Source: Edaphochlamys debaryana
Taxonomy: Eukaryota > Chlorophyta > Chlorophyceae > Chlamydomonadales
Length of the DNA: 64,000 nt
Direction: 5' to 3'
Assembly: GCA_016858145.1 (NCBI GenBank)
Contig: JAEHOE010000043.1
Location: 124,001-188,000, forward strand
The position numbers were made by a program, and so were the translations under genes. The notes under the pieces were generated by a model. That model was not told the origin of the DNA. It did not search any database and saw only the letters and a list, made by a program, of their open reading frames with translations. Of this stretch, positions 1 to 10,700 are shown piece by piece; position 1 is the first letter of the stretch, and every line of letters starts with the position of its first letter.

Positions 1-286
1 CAGCCCTTGCTGTATCTTGGCACGCATCCCCCTCTTGCGCTGCCCCCTTCCCTCGTCCCTCAGGACTCAACTGATACCCCTGAAGTTGCCAGGCACGGGC
101 GTGGTGTCTCCATACACCCCCTGTGCGAGCGGTTAGACCCCGGCCGGTCCTAGGGCACGCCAAACCCCCCTTGCGTCTGTCATAAGGCACCAGACTCCTT
201 GCAGGACACCAATATCGGTGACTGCGCAGCGATCATCGCGCGAAAAAAATACGTGTCAGTACGCGCTGGGAGGGGTGACGCGTTTG
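1..286 (+). repeat. Left LTR, 3' part (identical to 5214-5499)
   Basis: This 286-bp stretch is identical to 5214-5499 as far as I can read. Identity stops exactly where the PBS-like TGG begins at 287 and where flanking DNA begins at 5500. The perfect match suggests a recent insertion, because the two LTRs of one element are identical when it inserts. The left part of this LTR lies beyond the window. Confidence 0.7.
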
Positions 287-304
287 TGGTAGCGGGACAT
301 CGTC
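287..304 (+). promoter_or_regulatory. Putative tRNA primer-binding site
   Basis: The sequence starting TGGTAGCGGGACATC abuts the end of the left LTR with no spacer. TGG pairs with the CCA end of a tRNA, the usual start of minus-strand priming. I cannot say which tRNA it matches. Confidence 0.45.
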
Positions 305-383
305 TCCGGGCTCGTCTCCGCCCTCTCTCTGGCAACAGCATACACGGGTAATCAGCAATCAGCTTCAGCTTTGGTCTCAGCTT

Positions 384-475
384 CAGCCCCTCCGCGCATT
401 GGTCATAACCTACTTGTTAGGCAGCCCCTCCGCGCATTGGTAAACACCTTCGTGTTAGGCAGCCCCTCCGTGCAT
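384..475 (+). repeat. Three short direct repeats in the leader
   Basis: A motif of about 20 bp (GCAGCCCCTCCGCGCATTGG and close variants) occurs at about 384, 421 and 459, spaced 37-38 bp apart, in the untranslated leader between the PBS and gag. A diverged fourth copy may sit near 606. Role unknown; such repeats can act in RNA packaging, but nothing here shows that. Confidence 0.5.
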
Positions 476-906
476 CCCACATCGCCTCCGCTCTTTTCTC
501 CCATCCTTATCCCTCCGTGATAACCCAGGCTCGGAAGTCCCTCGGCATTCCTCTCCCCTCAATTGATCGACCTTTGCCTCTCGCTCTCCCTCAATTGTCC
601 ATCAGCTCCTCCGCGCATTGCCTAGCCTCCGCTCCCTCCATCGTTCAATCCCCTTCCGCAACTCCGCCCTTCGTTCATATCACCTGCCCTCATCCGCGCA
701 TCTGCGCTCTGCTCACGACAAGCGCACGTACCATCGTCCCCTCAGGCATCGCAAAGCGTTGCAACCCTTGCAGCCTTTAGCCTTCCCCTTCATCATTCCT
801 AGCAGGCCCCTCGCCGCAGGCGCACCAAGTTCACCCCGTGTCAAGTACCTTGCCGCCACTACCATCCCACCTCTGTCTCGTCCCTCGCCCCTCTTGCACC
901 ACCACC

Positions 907-2652
907 ATGGCACCCAGCCTTAAACCGTCATCACTTCGGGCAATCCCTCTGTTTAGGCCCCAAAAGGTTGACGCATCAGACTGGCTTGATATCATAGACC
1001 AGCATGGTGACGCCTATGGCTGGTCAGAGGAGGAGCGCTTGGCAGCAGCTCGATGCCGTTTGGACCCCAAAGCCACGGCATGGGCAAAGGGCATCTCACA
1101 GCGCTTGACAACTTGGCCCAACTTCCGTCACGCCCTGGCAGAGAGATATGGTACTACTGACGCAATCTTGCATCACCGCTTGGCCCATTGTCATCAAGCC
1201 AAAGATGAGAGTGTGGGAGATTATACAGACCGTTACCGTTCCTTGCTAACTCAGCTCAAGATCGACGGCAACGCAGACACAATCCACATGCAGACCTACA
1301 TTCGAGGCCTGTCACCACACATGCAAGAGGCCGTGCACCTCTATCGCCCCCGCTCCCTGGATCAGGCCATAGAGGTGGCAACGTATCATGACACCAGCGC
1401 CATATTCAAAGGAGCCGAATCAAAGGACAGGCCGGGAGCGTCACCAAGAGTAGACCAGCAGCAGCAAACGTCGCCCATCTCTGATGATGACACCAAGGGC
1501 TCTGACGAGCCACCCATGGTTTACCTCACATCTGCTCGTCCTCCAACCCCTTGGCAAAGGCAGTCCCACAGTGCAGAGCCCTTTGGCCCCATCACCCAAG
1601 AACTGCAGGCCTTGCGCTCAACGCAGGCCGCCATGATGCGGCACTTGCAGCAACTGACCGCGGCCGTAGCCGCATTGCACACAGAACCGCATACCTCCAT
1701 CTCCCCTGCAGAGCCATACGATGAACATCAACACCGTGTCCCTTCATGGCGGGCCCCAAGGCGCCCCCACTGTCCCCAAGCGCATACGCAGGTGTACATG
1801 CTTGACTCCTCGCACGGCCCCGTGCATGTCACACCGCACCCAGCGCCGCAGACACCCTGTGTCGACATGCCGTCCGCAGAGGTGTTCTTCACATCCGTGC
1901 AGCCCACAGCGTGCGCAGCACCACGTGTTGCCCCATCACGTGTCAAAAGGCATCCCGCTGGTAACATCTCAAGCCTGGACGACAAAACCCAAGACAAAAC
2001 CTTCCACCGCAAGCCAATCAACCGGCAACCAAGGGCACGACACATGCCTCATGCCTCCCATAACTGGTGCCCAACAAGCACAAGTGCGAACTCGTGCCCC
2101 CGTCCTCGGCAGCGGCACCAGCCTGAGCGTGCCAGCCACCGCAACAACCGTTTCCCACGGCCGCCCCGTCACTCCTCTGGCCTTGATCCCCGGCAGGCAG
2201 CGCAACTGGTGATTCATACGCTAGCAGCTTTTGTCTCTGCCAAAGAGATCTGCCGTGCAGTCCGGAAGGCCACCCAGCCAAGGACCATAGCCCCAAACCC
2301 AAAGAAGGGCACAGGCCGACAGTGGACACGCGCCAGCCTGCAAACCGTTCGCAACGTTGTGCAGGGCGCCTGCTCCCACACGCATTCAAACCAGGCGCCA
2401 GCCCCTCGACAGTACTTTGGGCAAGGCAACCCGAAGTGCCGGAGCCCTCGAGGTCCCCAGTACGGTGGCGCCCCCCTTTCGTCTCCGCCTCGTGTCCCCA
2501 GCAGCTCCAGCCCTGGCAATGCTAGCCCGCAGCAGGTGGCTAGTGACAGGGACGGGCCTCCATCATGGCCGCTCTTCACCGGAGCGCCCACAGCAGCCCA
2601 AGGCTGGGATGAGGATGAGGATGAGGATGATAAGCCTAACCAGGCTCATTAG
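907..2652 (+). CDS. Retrotransposon Gag-like protein
   Basis: The 581-residue frame starts at the ATG at 907, which sits in a good ACCACCATGG context; the frame is open upstream to 838 but that part lies in the leader. Residues 1 to about 165 have the Retrotrans_gag look: a W-x-x-F-x-x-x-L-x-x-R-Y core, an E-S-V-x-D-Y-x-x-R-Y segment and an I-R-G-L-x-P motif, as in Ty3/gypsy capsid proteins. The rest is low-complexity: Gln/Thr-rich, then basic and His/Arg/Pro-rich, ending in an acidic Asp/Glu run before the TAG stop. No CCHC zinc knuckle is visible, so RNA binding would have to rely on the basic region. No protease or polymerase frame follows. The Gag family assignment is by pattern recognition, not by a search. 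Confidence 0.7.
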   Translation: MAPSLKPSSLRAIPLFRPQKVDASDWLDIIDQHGDAYGWSEEERLAAARCRLDPKATAWAKGISQRLTTWPNFRHALAERYGTTDAILHHRLAHCHQAKDESVGDYTDRYRSLLTQLKIDGNADTIHMQTYIRGLSPHMQEAVHLYRPRSLDQAIEVATYHDTSAIFKGAESKDRPGASPRVDQQQQTSPISDDDTKGSDEPPMVYLTSARPPTPWQRQSHSAEPFGPITQELQALRSTQAAMMRHLQQLTAAVAALHTEPHTSISPAEPYDEHQHRVPSWRAPRRPHCPQAHTQVYMLDSSHGPVHVTPHPAPQTPCVDMPSAEVFFTSVQPTACAAPRVAPSRVKRHPAGNISSLDDKTQDKTFHRKPINRQPRARHMPHASHNWCPTSTSANSCPRPRQRHQPERASHRNNRFPRPPRHSSGLDPRQAAQLVIHTLAAFVSAKEICRAVRKATQPRTIAPNPKKGTGRQWTRASLQTVRNVVQGACSHTHSNQAPAPRQYFGQGNPKCRSPRGPQYGGAPLSSPPRVPSSSSPGNASPQQVASDRDGPPSWPLFTGAPTAAQGWDEDEDEDDKPNQAH

Positions 2653-4320
2653 AGGGCGCTTGCCCCATGACACCACGGGACAAGTAGGCCAGCGCCCCCT
2701 CCAGCACCGTTCGTCCTCGGTGCCCTCCCGTGTGTGTGCCACGCCTGCATTGCGTGAAGGCAGCGCATAACTGCGCAGCAGTACAAGTAGACGTACCCCT
2801 GGTCCGCATTGATTTGAGAGCGCCTCCATCCCTGGGGCGCACAAAGTCCCTTTCCCTCAGGCCTCTGGTGTAAAGCTGCAAGAACCCATCAAGGCCGGCA
2901 AGCTACACGCATCGATGTGATGCCCTTTCAACAGCTGACAGTAGAAGTGTAGTCCCGCTACAAATTGTCCCTGTTGTCCCGCTATACACTGTTCTCCTTG
3001 CAAGACGACCCAATCAGTGTGCATACAGCCAAGCCCACCTTAGCGAAAGCACGCCTTGCTGCTCTGCAGCTCCCTCCACAAGGAATGTCAGAGGATAAGA
3101 TCTATGGTGTAGAGAGTAGGATTGAAGAAGGTGAGCAGTACGTGTCGCAGCGGGTTCATAAGGACACCGGGGCGGTGCCCCCGCAACTCCCCCCACACAC
3201 GGCAGCTGCCGTGAGCAAGCAGGTACCTACTCAATATGTGTCGCGACACGTCTGCACGCATCCTTAAGAAAGCTATACGATAGCAATGGCGAACCCCCCT
3301 CAAGCGTTTGCAGTGTAAACGAGGCGGGTGAGCAGAGCCGTGAGTCCCCGAGGACCCCCGCCCCTCGCGGCTCGAGTTGATTAGGCGAGATTCGTGTGTA
3401 GGCACGCGCGCGGACATGGAGCTAGGCAGCGCGCGTGCAAGTTGATAGCAGAAGACGTAGGATTGTAATGGTGTGTCAGGCAGGACCTCCGTGCACGGCG
3501 CCCCTTAACGTGATGACGCGCGGGGCGGCGGAAGGTGTCGGGTGCGTGTGGGTATGCGCACGCCGGCAGCAGCGTCTCGCCGGCAGACACCGTGCCCTGC
3601 AGCAGCTTTGATTTACGCTTCGAGTGCGTTCCCTGACAGGGAAGCGGCCTCCGCGGCACGACCGAAGCAGACCCATCGCACGAGACTTGGCGAGACTTCA
3701 GCTCTTTACCTGCCCCGACGCCCTCAGTCAATCGTGGTGTGTACCTGTAGAGACTCCTGACGTGTTGGCGTATCCAGCCCGGCAACTATGGCGCCATCCG
3801 GCCATCAAGTTGGTCCGTGCACCCGCTTCCCGGCTTCAGCAGTATGTTCTCCCTCTATCTGCTATCATGTTGTTGACATTGGGGTGGCTCCGAGTAGCCC
3901 AGCGGCGGTAGCGAGGGAGGCCTCTGACCATGTGCTCTCCCTCCTCCCGAGCAGCCGCAGCATGCATACATAGACGGTACATAGTGTTTATAAGGTTATC
4001 GTGTGCTCCGTTAGGGAGCGGAACTAGTTTGGCAGGACAGCTCTAGCATCCTAGGGTCGCGCGTGGCGTGTAGTGGTATTTAGACCCGACTAGGTGAATG
4101 TGTGTCAAATTAGATGTTACTGAGGTGTCCTAAGTGGCTAGGTCGACAGCGACGGCACGGCGTGTGAGGGCGTACGGCCTCGGCCAACGCCCAACCGACT
4201 GAGTGAGTCAGTGGGCGGCGGCGTATGTTTGGGCCCTTCCGGCTATGTTGCTAATGCCTATGGTCCTTAGAAGCGCCGCCTCTGAATCCAATAATTCAAA
4301 TGGAGCGAGCCGTTGGCCTT
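2653..4320 (+). other. Non-coding interior of the LTR element
   Basis: Nothing that resembles pol, integrase or env is found here on either strand; the open frames are short and overlap antisense. The start of the right LTR must lie somewhere in or before this stretch, because the promoter at 4361-4473 should be inside the LTR. I could not place that boundary, since the left LTR start is missing. Confidence 0.5.
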
Positions 4321-4360
4321 CCGGATGTACGAGCGTGCAACGTTGCGCCGGCGCCGGAAT

Positions 4361-4473
4361 ACGTGGCCTGACGTGGCGCAGACGTGGCCTGACGTGTGCC
4401 TACGTGGCCCTGACGTGGCGGCCGCCCTGCTCGTCCTATCGTACGGCACCGCGGCGGCCGGGGGAGTATAAAA
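4361..4473 (+). promoter_or_regulatory. LTR promoter: six ACGTG cores and a TATA box
   Basis: ACGTG(G/T) cores start at 4361, 4371, 4382, 4392, 4402 and 4413, thus 10-11 bp apart, one DNA turn each; several read TGACGTGG. A TATAAAA box lies at 4467-4473, so transcription would be expected to start near 4495-4505. ACGTG is the core bound by plant bZIP and bHLH factors; whether algal factors bind here is inference. The position upstream of the repeated LTR end fits the U3 region of an LTR. Confidence 0.6.
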
Positions 4474-5082
4474 GGCGACCCCGGCCGGCCATTACCCTAA
4501 GACACACAAAAGACACAAAGACACAATCAAGACAAAGCACTCCCAAAACTCTGCAACTCCGGCCCCCAGCATTCATTCTAGTACAGCAGCTAGCAGCATA
4601 ACGTCCCTCTGCCTCAATCCTATCATCACTTCCCTATTTTCTCCTCGTTACGCTGCCCGATTACGTTGGTCCTTAGAAGCTCACGGGAGGATCCCCGATC
4701 GAGCCCGGCACTCAGTCGTACTGTAAAGCGTGCGTGTCTCCTCGGCTCCGCCCCCTTCGCCCCTCTTCCCCCAGGCTTACGCCACTCAGGCCCAAGCCAA
4801 CTCCAGCCTCACCCCTACCCGTGTGAAGGTCGTATACCCTTCCACGCTCTCCAGCTCCCTCCAGCCTTCGCCACTAGCCCCCAGGCTTCCCCGCAGCCGA
4901 GCACGCTTACATACCACGTGCCTTATCGCGCAGCCCTGATCCAGCTGCCCTTACCCTACCAACCCTTACACACCACTCAAAGCTCGGCGGCCGGCAGGCA
5001 CCTTAGCCGCCTCACCCCCGGCTGGTGGCAGGTCACTTCAGCTCACTGTCCAACACCCTGGCTTCCCCAGTCAGCGCTTGAC

Positions 5083-5198
5083 ACTTCCGCTTAACGCTTC
5101 CGCTTACCCCTTCCGCTTAACGCTTCCGCTTACCCCTTCCGCTTAACGCTTCCGCTCATCAACGCTTCCGCTTAAACGCTTCCGCACAGCGCTTTCGC
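5083..5198 (+). repeat. Minisatellite CGCTTCCGCTTA in the right LTR
   Basis: About ten imperfect copies of a short unit (core CTTCCGCTTA, alternating with AACG and CCC spacers) run head to tail, just before the 286-bp part shared with the left LTR. It may vary in length between element copies. Confidence 0.7.
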
Positions 5199-5213
5199 TC
5201 ATAACCCTAACAG

Positions 5214-5499
5214 CAGCCCTTGCTGTATCTTGGCACGCATCCCCCTCTTGCGCTGCCCCCTTCCCTCGTCCCTCAGGACTCAACTGATACCCCTGAAGTT
5301 GCCAGGCACGGGCGTGGTGTCTCCATACACCCCCTGTGCGAGCGGTTAGACCCCGGCCGGTCCTAGGGCACGCCAAACCCCCCTTGCGTCTGTCATAAGG
5401 CACCAGACTCCTTGCAGGACACCAATATCGGTGACTGCGCAGCGATCATCGCGCGAAAAAAATACGTGTCAGTACGCGCTGGGAGGGGTGACGCGTTTG
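5214..5499 (+). repeat. Right LTR, 3' part
   Basis: This is the exact copy of 1-286. From the TATA box at 4467 the right LTR must extend at least from about 4.36 kb to 5499, so it is longer than 1.1 kb. The flank starts at 5500. Confidence 0.7.
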
Positions 5500-5533
5500 C
5501 ACACGGCAGGCATGAGGTTTGGTTGGTGCAGGC

Positions 5534-5825
5534 CCCCCCGGGCATTGTGCAGCAAGTTTGGGACGTGGTGTGCTTGGCCGCCGTGGGGGCCATGGAGCAA
5601 GCCCGCAGGTACAAGTATGCGCATCGGGGTGCAGAGGGCCTGATTATGCAGGCAAGGGCGCTGGCAAGGGGAGAGCTGGAAGCGCGCCTTCAGTGCTTTG
5701 CCGGGGTGGGGCCAGCCGCGTCGGATTGGGACACGGTGTCTGAGGACCACCCCTTTTTGGCCGTGACCGAGGAGGGAGATGTGCGCTACATGCCCCACGT
5801 TGAGGTGATGGATGGTCTTCACTAG
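5534..5825 (+). CDS. Possible terminal exon next to the retroelement
   Basis: Directly right of the LTR, an acceptor-like GTTGGTGCAG ends at 5533 and is followed by 97 codons to a TAG stop at 5823-5825. The frame uses mostly G or C in third positions and encodes a plausible globular sequence: an Ala/Arg-rich helical stretch, then D-W-D-T-V-S-E-D-H-P-F-L-A-V. I do not recognise the family. The frame is open back into the LTR, but that part is LTR sequence. If real, it is the 3' end of a gene whose upstream part is separated by the 5.5-kb retroelement. It could equally be the remnant of another element. Confidence 0.3.
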
Positions 5826-6300
5826 ATCTCGTTTGGAGCCCGGGTAGGGGCCCTGCCGTCCAAGTCAGGGGGCGGCGTGCTGGCTTGCAGGGGGCAAGCC
5901 CGTGAGGTTGGCTGCCAAGCCACGGCGTTCAGCTGCCGTGCACCCCTCTGGGGTCCCTCCTTGTAACCACCGAGGACTGCTCCCCTGTGCAGGACGTAGA
6001 GGGGCACGTCGAAATTTGGCCTACTTCGATGCACGCGGGCAAAATCAACCACATAGATATCCAAAACGCGAGCGCTGAGGCTTCTGCGGCCCTGGAGGGT
6101 GGGCTGCGTGGGCATGGTCGTCCAATCCACCGATCCGCTGGGCACGGGGTGGATGGCGTGTGGGCAATCCCAGGGGGTCTAAGAGCAATCCCAATCCACT
6201 TCGGGGGTTCCAATCCGCTGTCGGCAATTCCAGGCAGGGTGGTCGTTCCAATCCCAATCCGTCGCACACTTTCCGATCCAGCCGGGGACACCCACCCTCC
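5826..6300. other. Unassigned spacer
   Basis: No gene is supported here. The stretch contains several scattered CCAATCC motifs (about 6120-6265) in both simple and doubled form; I see no clear periodicity. Confidence 0.4.
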
Positions 6301-6308
6301 GGCGGCCC

Positions 6309-7109
6309 CAGTGTTTCGAAAATCGGGTACTAGTACCCGATCGGGTACTGAGAAAATAATTCGGGCTTTTTTGCACGGGTACCAGAATATAACTCGGAAG
6401 GCCCCCAGTAACCGCACGGGTACTATAAAACTGTTGGCTACCCCCGGCTAGTACCCGGGCGGCTTGGGCGAAACGGGGCCGGGGGCGGGGCCCGGGTGTC
6501 GGGGCTCCGGACGGGGGAAGCGGGGAGGGCCGCACGGCACGACCACGCGACCAGCCACAACTTTCCACAGTTTCTTTTCCTTCGCGTCTTCGCCACCGCT
6601 TGATCAGTCCTAGACACATGTCATAGCTATGGCTCCAAAGCCTGAGCCTTAAGTCCTGGGCAACACTAGGCCCACGTCGTTCTTTCCGGGCGGCCGGCAG
6701 ACCGCAGCTGTGGTTCCAGCTAGCTCAAACAACGCATGCCAAACGCACTGAACCGGTGGCTAGCTCAAACAACGCACTGAACAACGGATGCCGCTGATTT
6801 TATTGTGCTTCCTGCTGGGCTGGTGGGCCAGACTGGGTCAGGCGGGGCTGTTGAGCCTTCTTTCAGCCTTGTTGCGTAGCTCATTAGTTGACACTCTCAG
6901 CCCTCCTTACGTAGAGATCTACAGCGAAAATCGTGCAATTTGATACCCATATTGCGCAAATTTTGCCGGGAGGGCTAGCCGCCCCCCCGGACCCCCCCGC
7001 GGTTTGGGCGCCTTCGGCGCCCGGGTACTGGGAAATTACGAGGGTAGGCTGGCAGGTACCCGTGTGGGTACTATGGAATGGAGGGGCTCTAAAGGTTTTC
7101 GAAACACTG
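6309..7109. mobile_element. hAT-type MITE (801 bp)
   Basis: The element begins CAGTGTTTCGAAAA at 6309-6322 and ends with the exact inverse at 7096-7109. It is flanked by a perfect 8-bp direct repeat, GGCGGCCC, at 6301-6308 and 7110-7117. An 8-bp target duplication with CAGNG termini is the mark of the hAT superfamily. Next to the ends, GGGTAC/GTACCC words recur on both strands, including a 16-bp perfect palindrome near 6324-6339; hAT transposases often bind such subterminal repeats. No transposase frame is present, so it depends on an autonomous relative. The intact termini and target site suggest a fairly young insertion. Confidence 0.85.
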
Positions 7110-7117
7110 GGCGGCCC

Positions 7118-7705
7118 CATCCCTGCGCGGGGCTCAACGTATCCATGCGCATCGCGGTCGGTCGGCGAAGTTGGTCCTCCTAACATCCGCTCCAGCAAAC
7201 ATCATGAGTAGTGATAACATTGGCGTGGCCCTCTCCCCTGGGACTAACGGAATTCTGGCATGCTCGTACGGCAAGTTGTCATGTTTTGCACGAATGTGTT
7301 TGCTGCTTATACATAGGCTCGTTTCCCTTAGCCCAAAGTCCGGGTGGACATCGAAGCCCGGCGCGAAGAGCAAGCTCTTGCTAGGTGCCCTGTAGCGCGA
7401 CGTCCGCCTGTAGCAGGTTCAGCGGGTTCAGACAAACTCTGGCAACTATACACAACTGCATTGTAAGCACAGCGAAGCCTGCAGCCCTAGCTGAAGCCGA
7501 CCTGTCGCCCGACAAGTTTGAGGAATTCTGGTCGCGGGCATGCCGTGAGCTCGAGCTGTCCCTGGCTTGGAACCCGCCATCTGCGTGACCCACGAGGCAT
7601 CATAGGTGACGTACTCCTACGAGCCAAGCCGTAGGCCGCGCGTCGGTTACGCGCGGTTTCTGTTGCGGGTGAAGCGGTGGACCCCGAGCCTACGCTCCCA
7701 GAGCC
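7118..7705. other. Upstream region of the pherophorin-like gene
   Basis: No coding gene is supported. It should hold the promoter of the gene starting at 7706, but I see no convincing TATA box close to the start. Confidence 0.35.
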
Positions 7706-10700
7706 ATGGCCCCGCCACGGCTCTCACGGCGCACCCGGGCCCCCCGCGGCCCAATGGTCCTGCTCCTGCTGCTGCTGGCCCTGTGCTTGGCTGCCGCGCC
7801 ACGATGCACGCTGGCCGCCCTGGAGGGGGAGCTGACATTTGCGTCGGTGGTGCGCGACCTAACACCCGCGGACTGCGCGGTGGCCTCGAGTGTGCTGGTA
7901 GACGTGCTGGTGTCGTACAACGTGCCGATCGACCTAGCCATCCCAGCCTCCTTCTCCCTCGCCTGCCGCACGTGGCAGTCGGGACCGGGAGGAGGCAGTG
8001 CACTCCGCTCCGCACTGGTGCTGACGGCCACCTTTGACGGGCTGCCCTTCCTGGTGCGGAGGCCTGGGGACGCGGGTGGGGATGAACCCCTGCAGTACCC
8101 TGCTTGTGTAAGGGTGGGCGCATCAAACGGTTGAGGCTGGCGGAGAGCGTCAGGTGTGAAGCAAAGGCACTCTTTGGCAGTGCACCCTGGCCTCATGACG
8201 GTTCCCTCACTCACTTCCATTATTTTTGTATTCCCTTCCCGCCCCACTCGTGGCCTTCCCCCACAGGACAACCTCAAGACTTTCTCCGCTGCCATGCGGA
8301 ACGAAGTGCTGTGGCGCTCACTCTTCCTGGCCATAAACCTGGGTTGCGGGGCGGAGGCTTTCTACACAGATGTCGCGGCGGCCACCGGCCTCACCTCAGA
8401 GACCTTAGTGTGCTCCGCAGGCTTGCTGGCGCCCCTGCTGCCGGCTGCTGCGGGGCGACCGTGCACATTCGTTTTCGCCCAGCAGTGCAGCCCGCCGCCC
8501 CCGCCGCCCAGGCCGCCTCGCTCACCCTGGCCGCCCGGCGCCGCTCCCCCGGCCCTGCCATTGGCGCCGCCGCCTTCGCCCGCCCCCCCTCTGCCGACCC
8601 CCCCCAGCCCTCCAAGCCCCCCCCGGTGAGCGTCTTCCCCCTTGCGCTGGCTTCACCCATGCCAGCGGCGCGCACTTGCCGTCTGTAAAGCACAATCCGC
8701 TTAACGGGCGCCCCCCCCACGTTATGCTGCTACCAGACACGCTGATGAGCCACAAAACCCTAGGCCGTAAGTATTGCGTTCCAACTTACTCGCGTGCAGG
8801 CCCCCTAGGCCGCCCTTCCCTCCTGGACTGGGCCCCTGCATCCTTGTGGTCAAGGCCATCCGGCCCGTGAGCTGGGCTGACCCACAGGCTTGCGCCAAGC
8901 TCACGTCCGGCATGACCTACACCTTTGCCATGGGAGCCGCCATGGCACCAAACAAGTGAGCGAAGACGGGGGCGTCCCTGCGTGCGTCCCTGCTCGCTGC
9001 AGGACAGCGAAGCGGAAAGGCGGAGGGACCAGGGGCAAGGCTGGGCTACAAGTACACAACGGCATGATGAACATACTATCCAGACATCATACCCCCGCCC
9101 TCCCCTCCATGATAAGGCCACTCCGTCATTCACTCCGCCGCTGCCTCTCCATCGCATGGCCGGGGCAGATAGTGCCGGGTCACCTGAGCTGGCACCTGTG
9201 ACCTTTTAAGCGGTCACCCCCGCATGCGAGCCTCGCCTCCCCCGGCCCCCTGTCCCGCAGGACGTTTGTGTGCCTAGATGACGGCTCCACCAACGGAGTG
9301 CTGCTGGTGGTGGGGACGGCCAACAGCCGCGAGGACGCGCAGGTGGTGGGCCGCGCCTTCGCCACGCCCGTGCTGGCGGCCGCCACCGCCAAGATGCTGG
9401 GCATGGGCTGCGGCACATTGCTCAGCCTGGAGGGGGCCACATGCGACATCAGCGTGGCTTACGCGGCAGCTCAGCAGCCCTTGATCTTCGGCTGCTTCCC
9501 CTCGCCGCCGGCGTCGCCCAGCCCTCCGGCGCCGCCCTCGCCCCTCCCACCAGTGCCGTCGCCCCCAAGCCCACAGCCGCCCAGCCCTCAGCCACCCACG
9601 CCCCAGCCGCCCTCGCCCCCACCGCGGCCTCCGGTGGCACCCCCGTCCCCGCCCAAGGCACCACCACCGACGGTCTTCCTACAGGTGAGGCGCTTTGGCC
9701 GCTCGGTGAATTACGGGTTTGTCAAGAGTCAGCGTTCGTTCCTTTTGCCGGACTTCAATCCTTCGGCGTACTCGTGGCATGGGCATAGGGGGTGCCCAGC
9801 GGGGACACCGCCACGCTGGCCCGACCGCACAGCCCCCGCGCAACCCCCCAGGTCCGCATCACCAGCCCTGGCTCCATGCTCCGCTTCAACTGCTCCGCCG
9901 TGCGCGGCGCCCTGGAGCTGGCGGTGCTGACGGCGGGCGTGCCCACGGCCAACGTGACGTGCGCTGTGGACTACATTGCTCGGGAGGTGGTGGCACGGGC
10001 CGCGGTTCAAGACACGCAGTCGGCAGCGCTGGTGGGGACTGTGGGGAAGGGAGCGAGACAGGAGCCGACGGCCATGCCTTCGGGGGAGGTCGTGAGCGAA
10101 ACGGGTGGGTCAGCAGCCCACGCGGTCCTGCACTCCTTGACTACCCCGACCCCTGTCCCTGCCCCGGGCCCTGCCCTGCCCCCCAGGCAGCCACGTTCCT
10201 GGACCCCTTCCTGGGGGCCTTCATCACCCTCGGCCAACTCCCATGCAACAGTGCCCTGGACATCACCATCACGGACACATGTGCGCGCGGGCGATGGGCA
10301 GGGGATGCGGGTCTTGAAGGGCAGACTGGGCTTCGGAAGGCGGACGGCGGATAGATAGGGCTCAGGCCGCGACGGTGGCGGAGGGCGCCCGAAGCTGCTG
10401 GGTAGCTAGCATGGGCCCTCGCCCTCAACAGGTCTCCCTGTCATCTTGCCTCTGCGCAGTGTACTATCTCGGCCTGTCATGCCTGTCAAGACCAGTGCTG
10501 TGCTGCCCATCGCCGCCACGGATGCCCAGCCCCCCGCCCCTGCCGCCCTCGCCACCGCCGCCGTCACCGCCACCTCCCCCTCCCAGTCCCCCACCCCCTT
10601 CACCCCCGCCGCCCAACCCTCCCCCGCCTTCAACCCCGCCACCCAACCCTCCCCCGCCTTCGCCACCTCCACCGTTGCCGCGGCCACCCAGCCCCCCCCC

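Larger units (their letters stand above)
1..5499 (+). mobile_element. Gag-only LTR retrotransposon, left end cut by window
   Basis: Bases 1-286 are repeated exactly at 5214-5499, in direct orientation and 5213 bp apart. Directly after the first copy comes a TGG-initial stretch that fits a tRNA primer-binding site. A Gag-like frame follows, then a promoter with a TATA box lies before the second copy. That order (LTR end, PBS, gag, U3 promoter, LTR end) is that of an LTR retroelement. No reverse transcriptase, integrase, protease or RNase H frame was seen between 2653 and 4300, so the element looks non-autonomous. The repeat ends do not show the usual TG...CA termini, and the left LTR start and target duplication are outside the window. 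A tandem duplication of another kind of sequence is the main alternative. Confidence 0.65.

Noticed and set aside
5200..5215. Telomere-like ATAACCCTAAC
   Set aside because: Only one unit occurs and it does not match the TTTTAGGG telomere repeat of this algal group.
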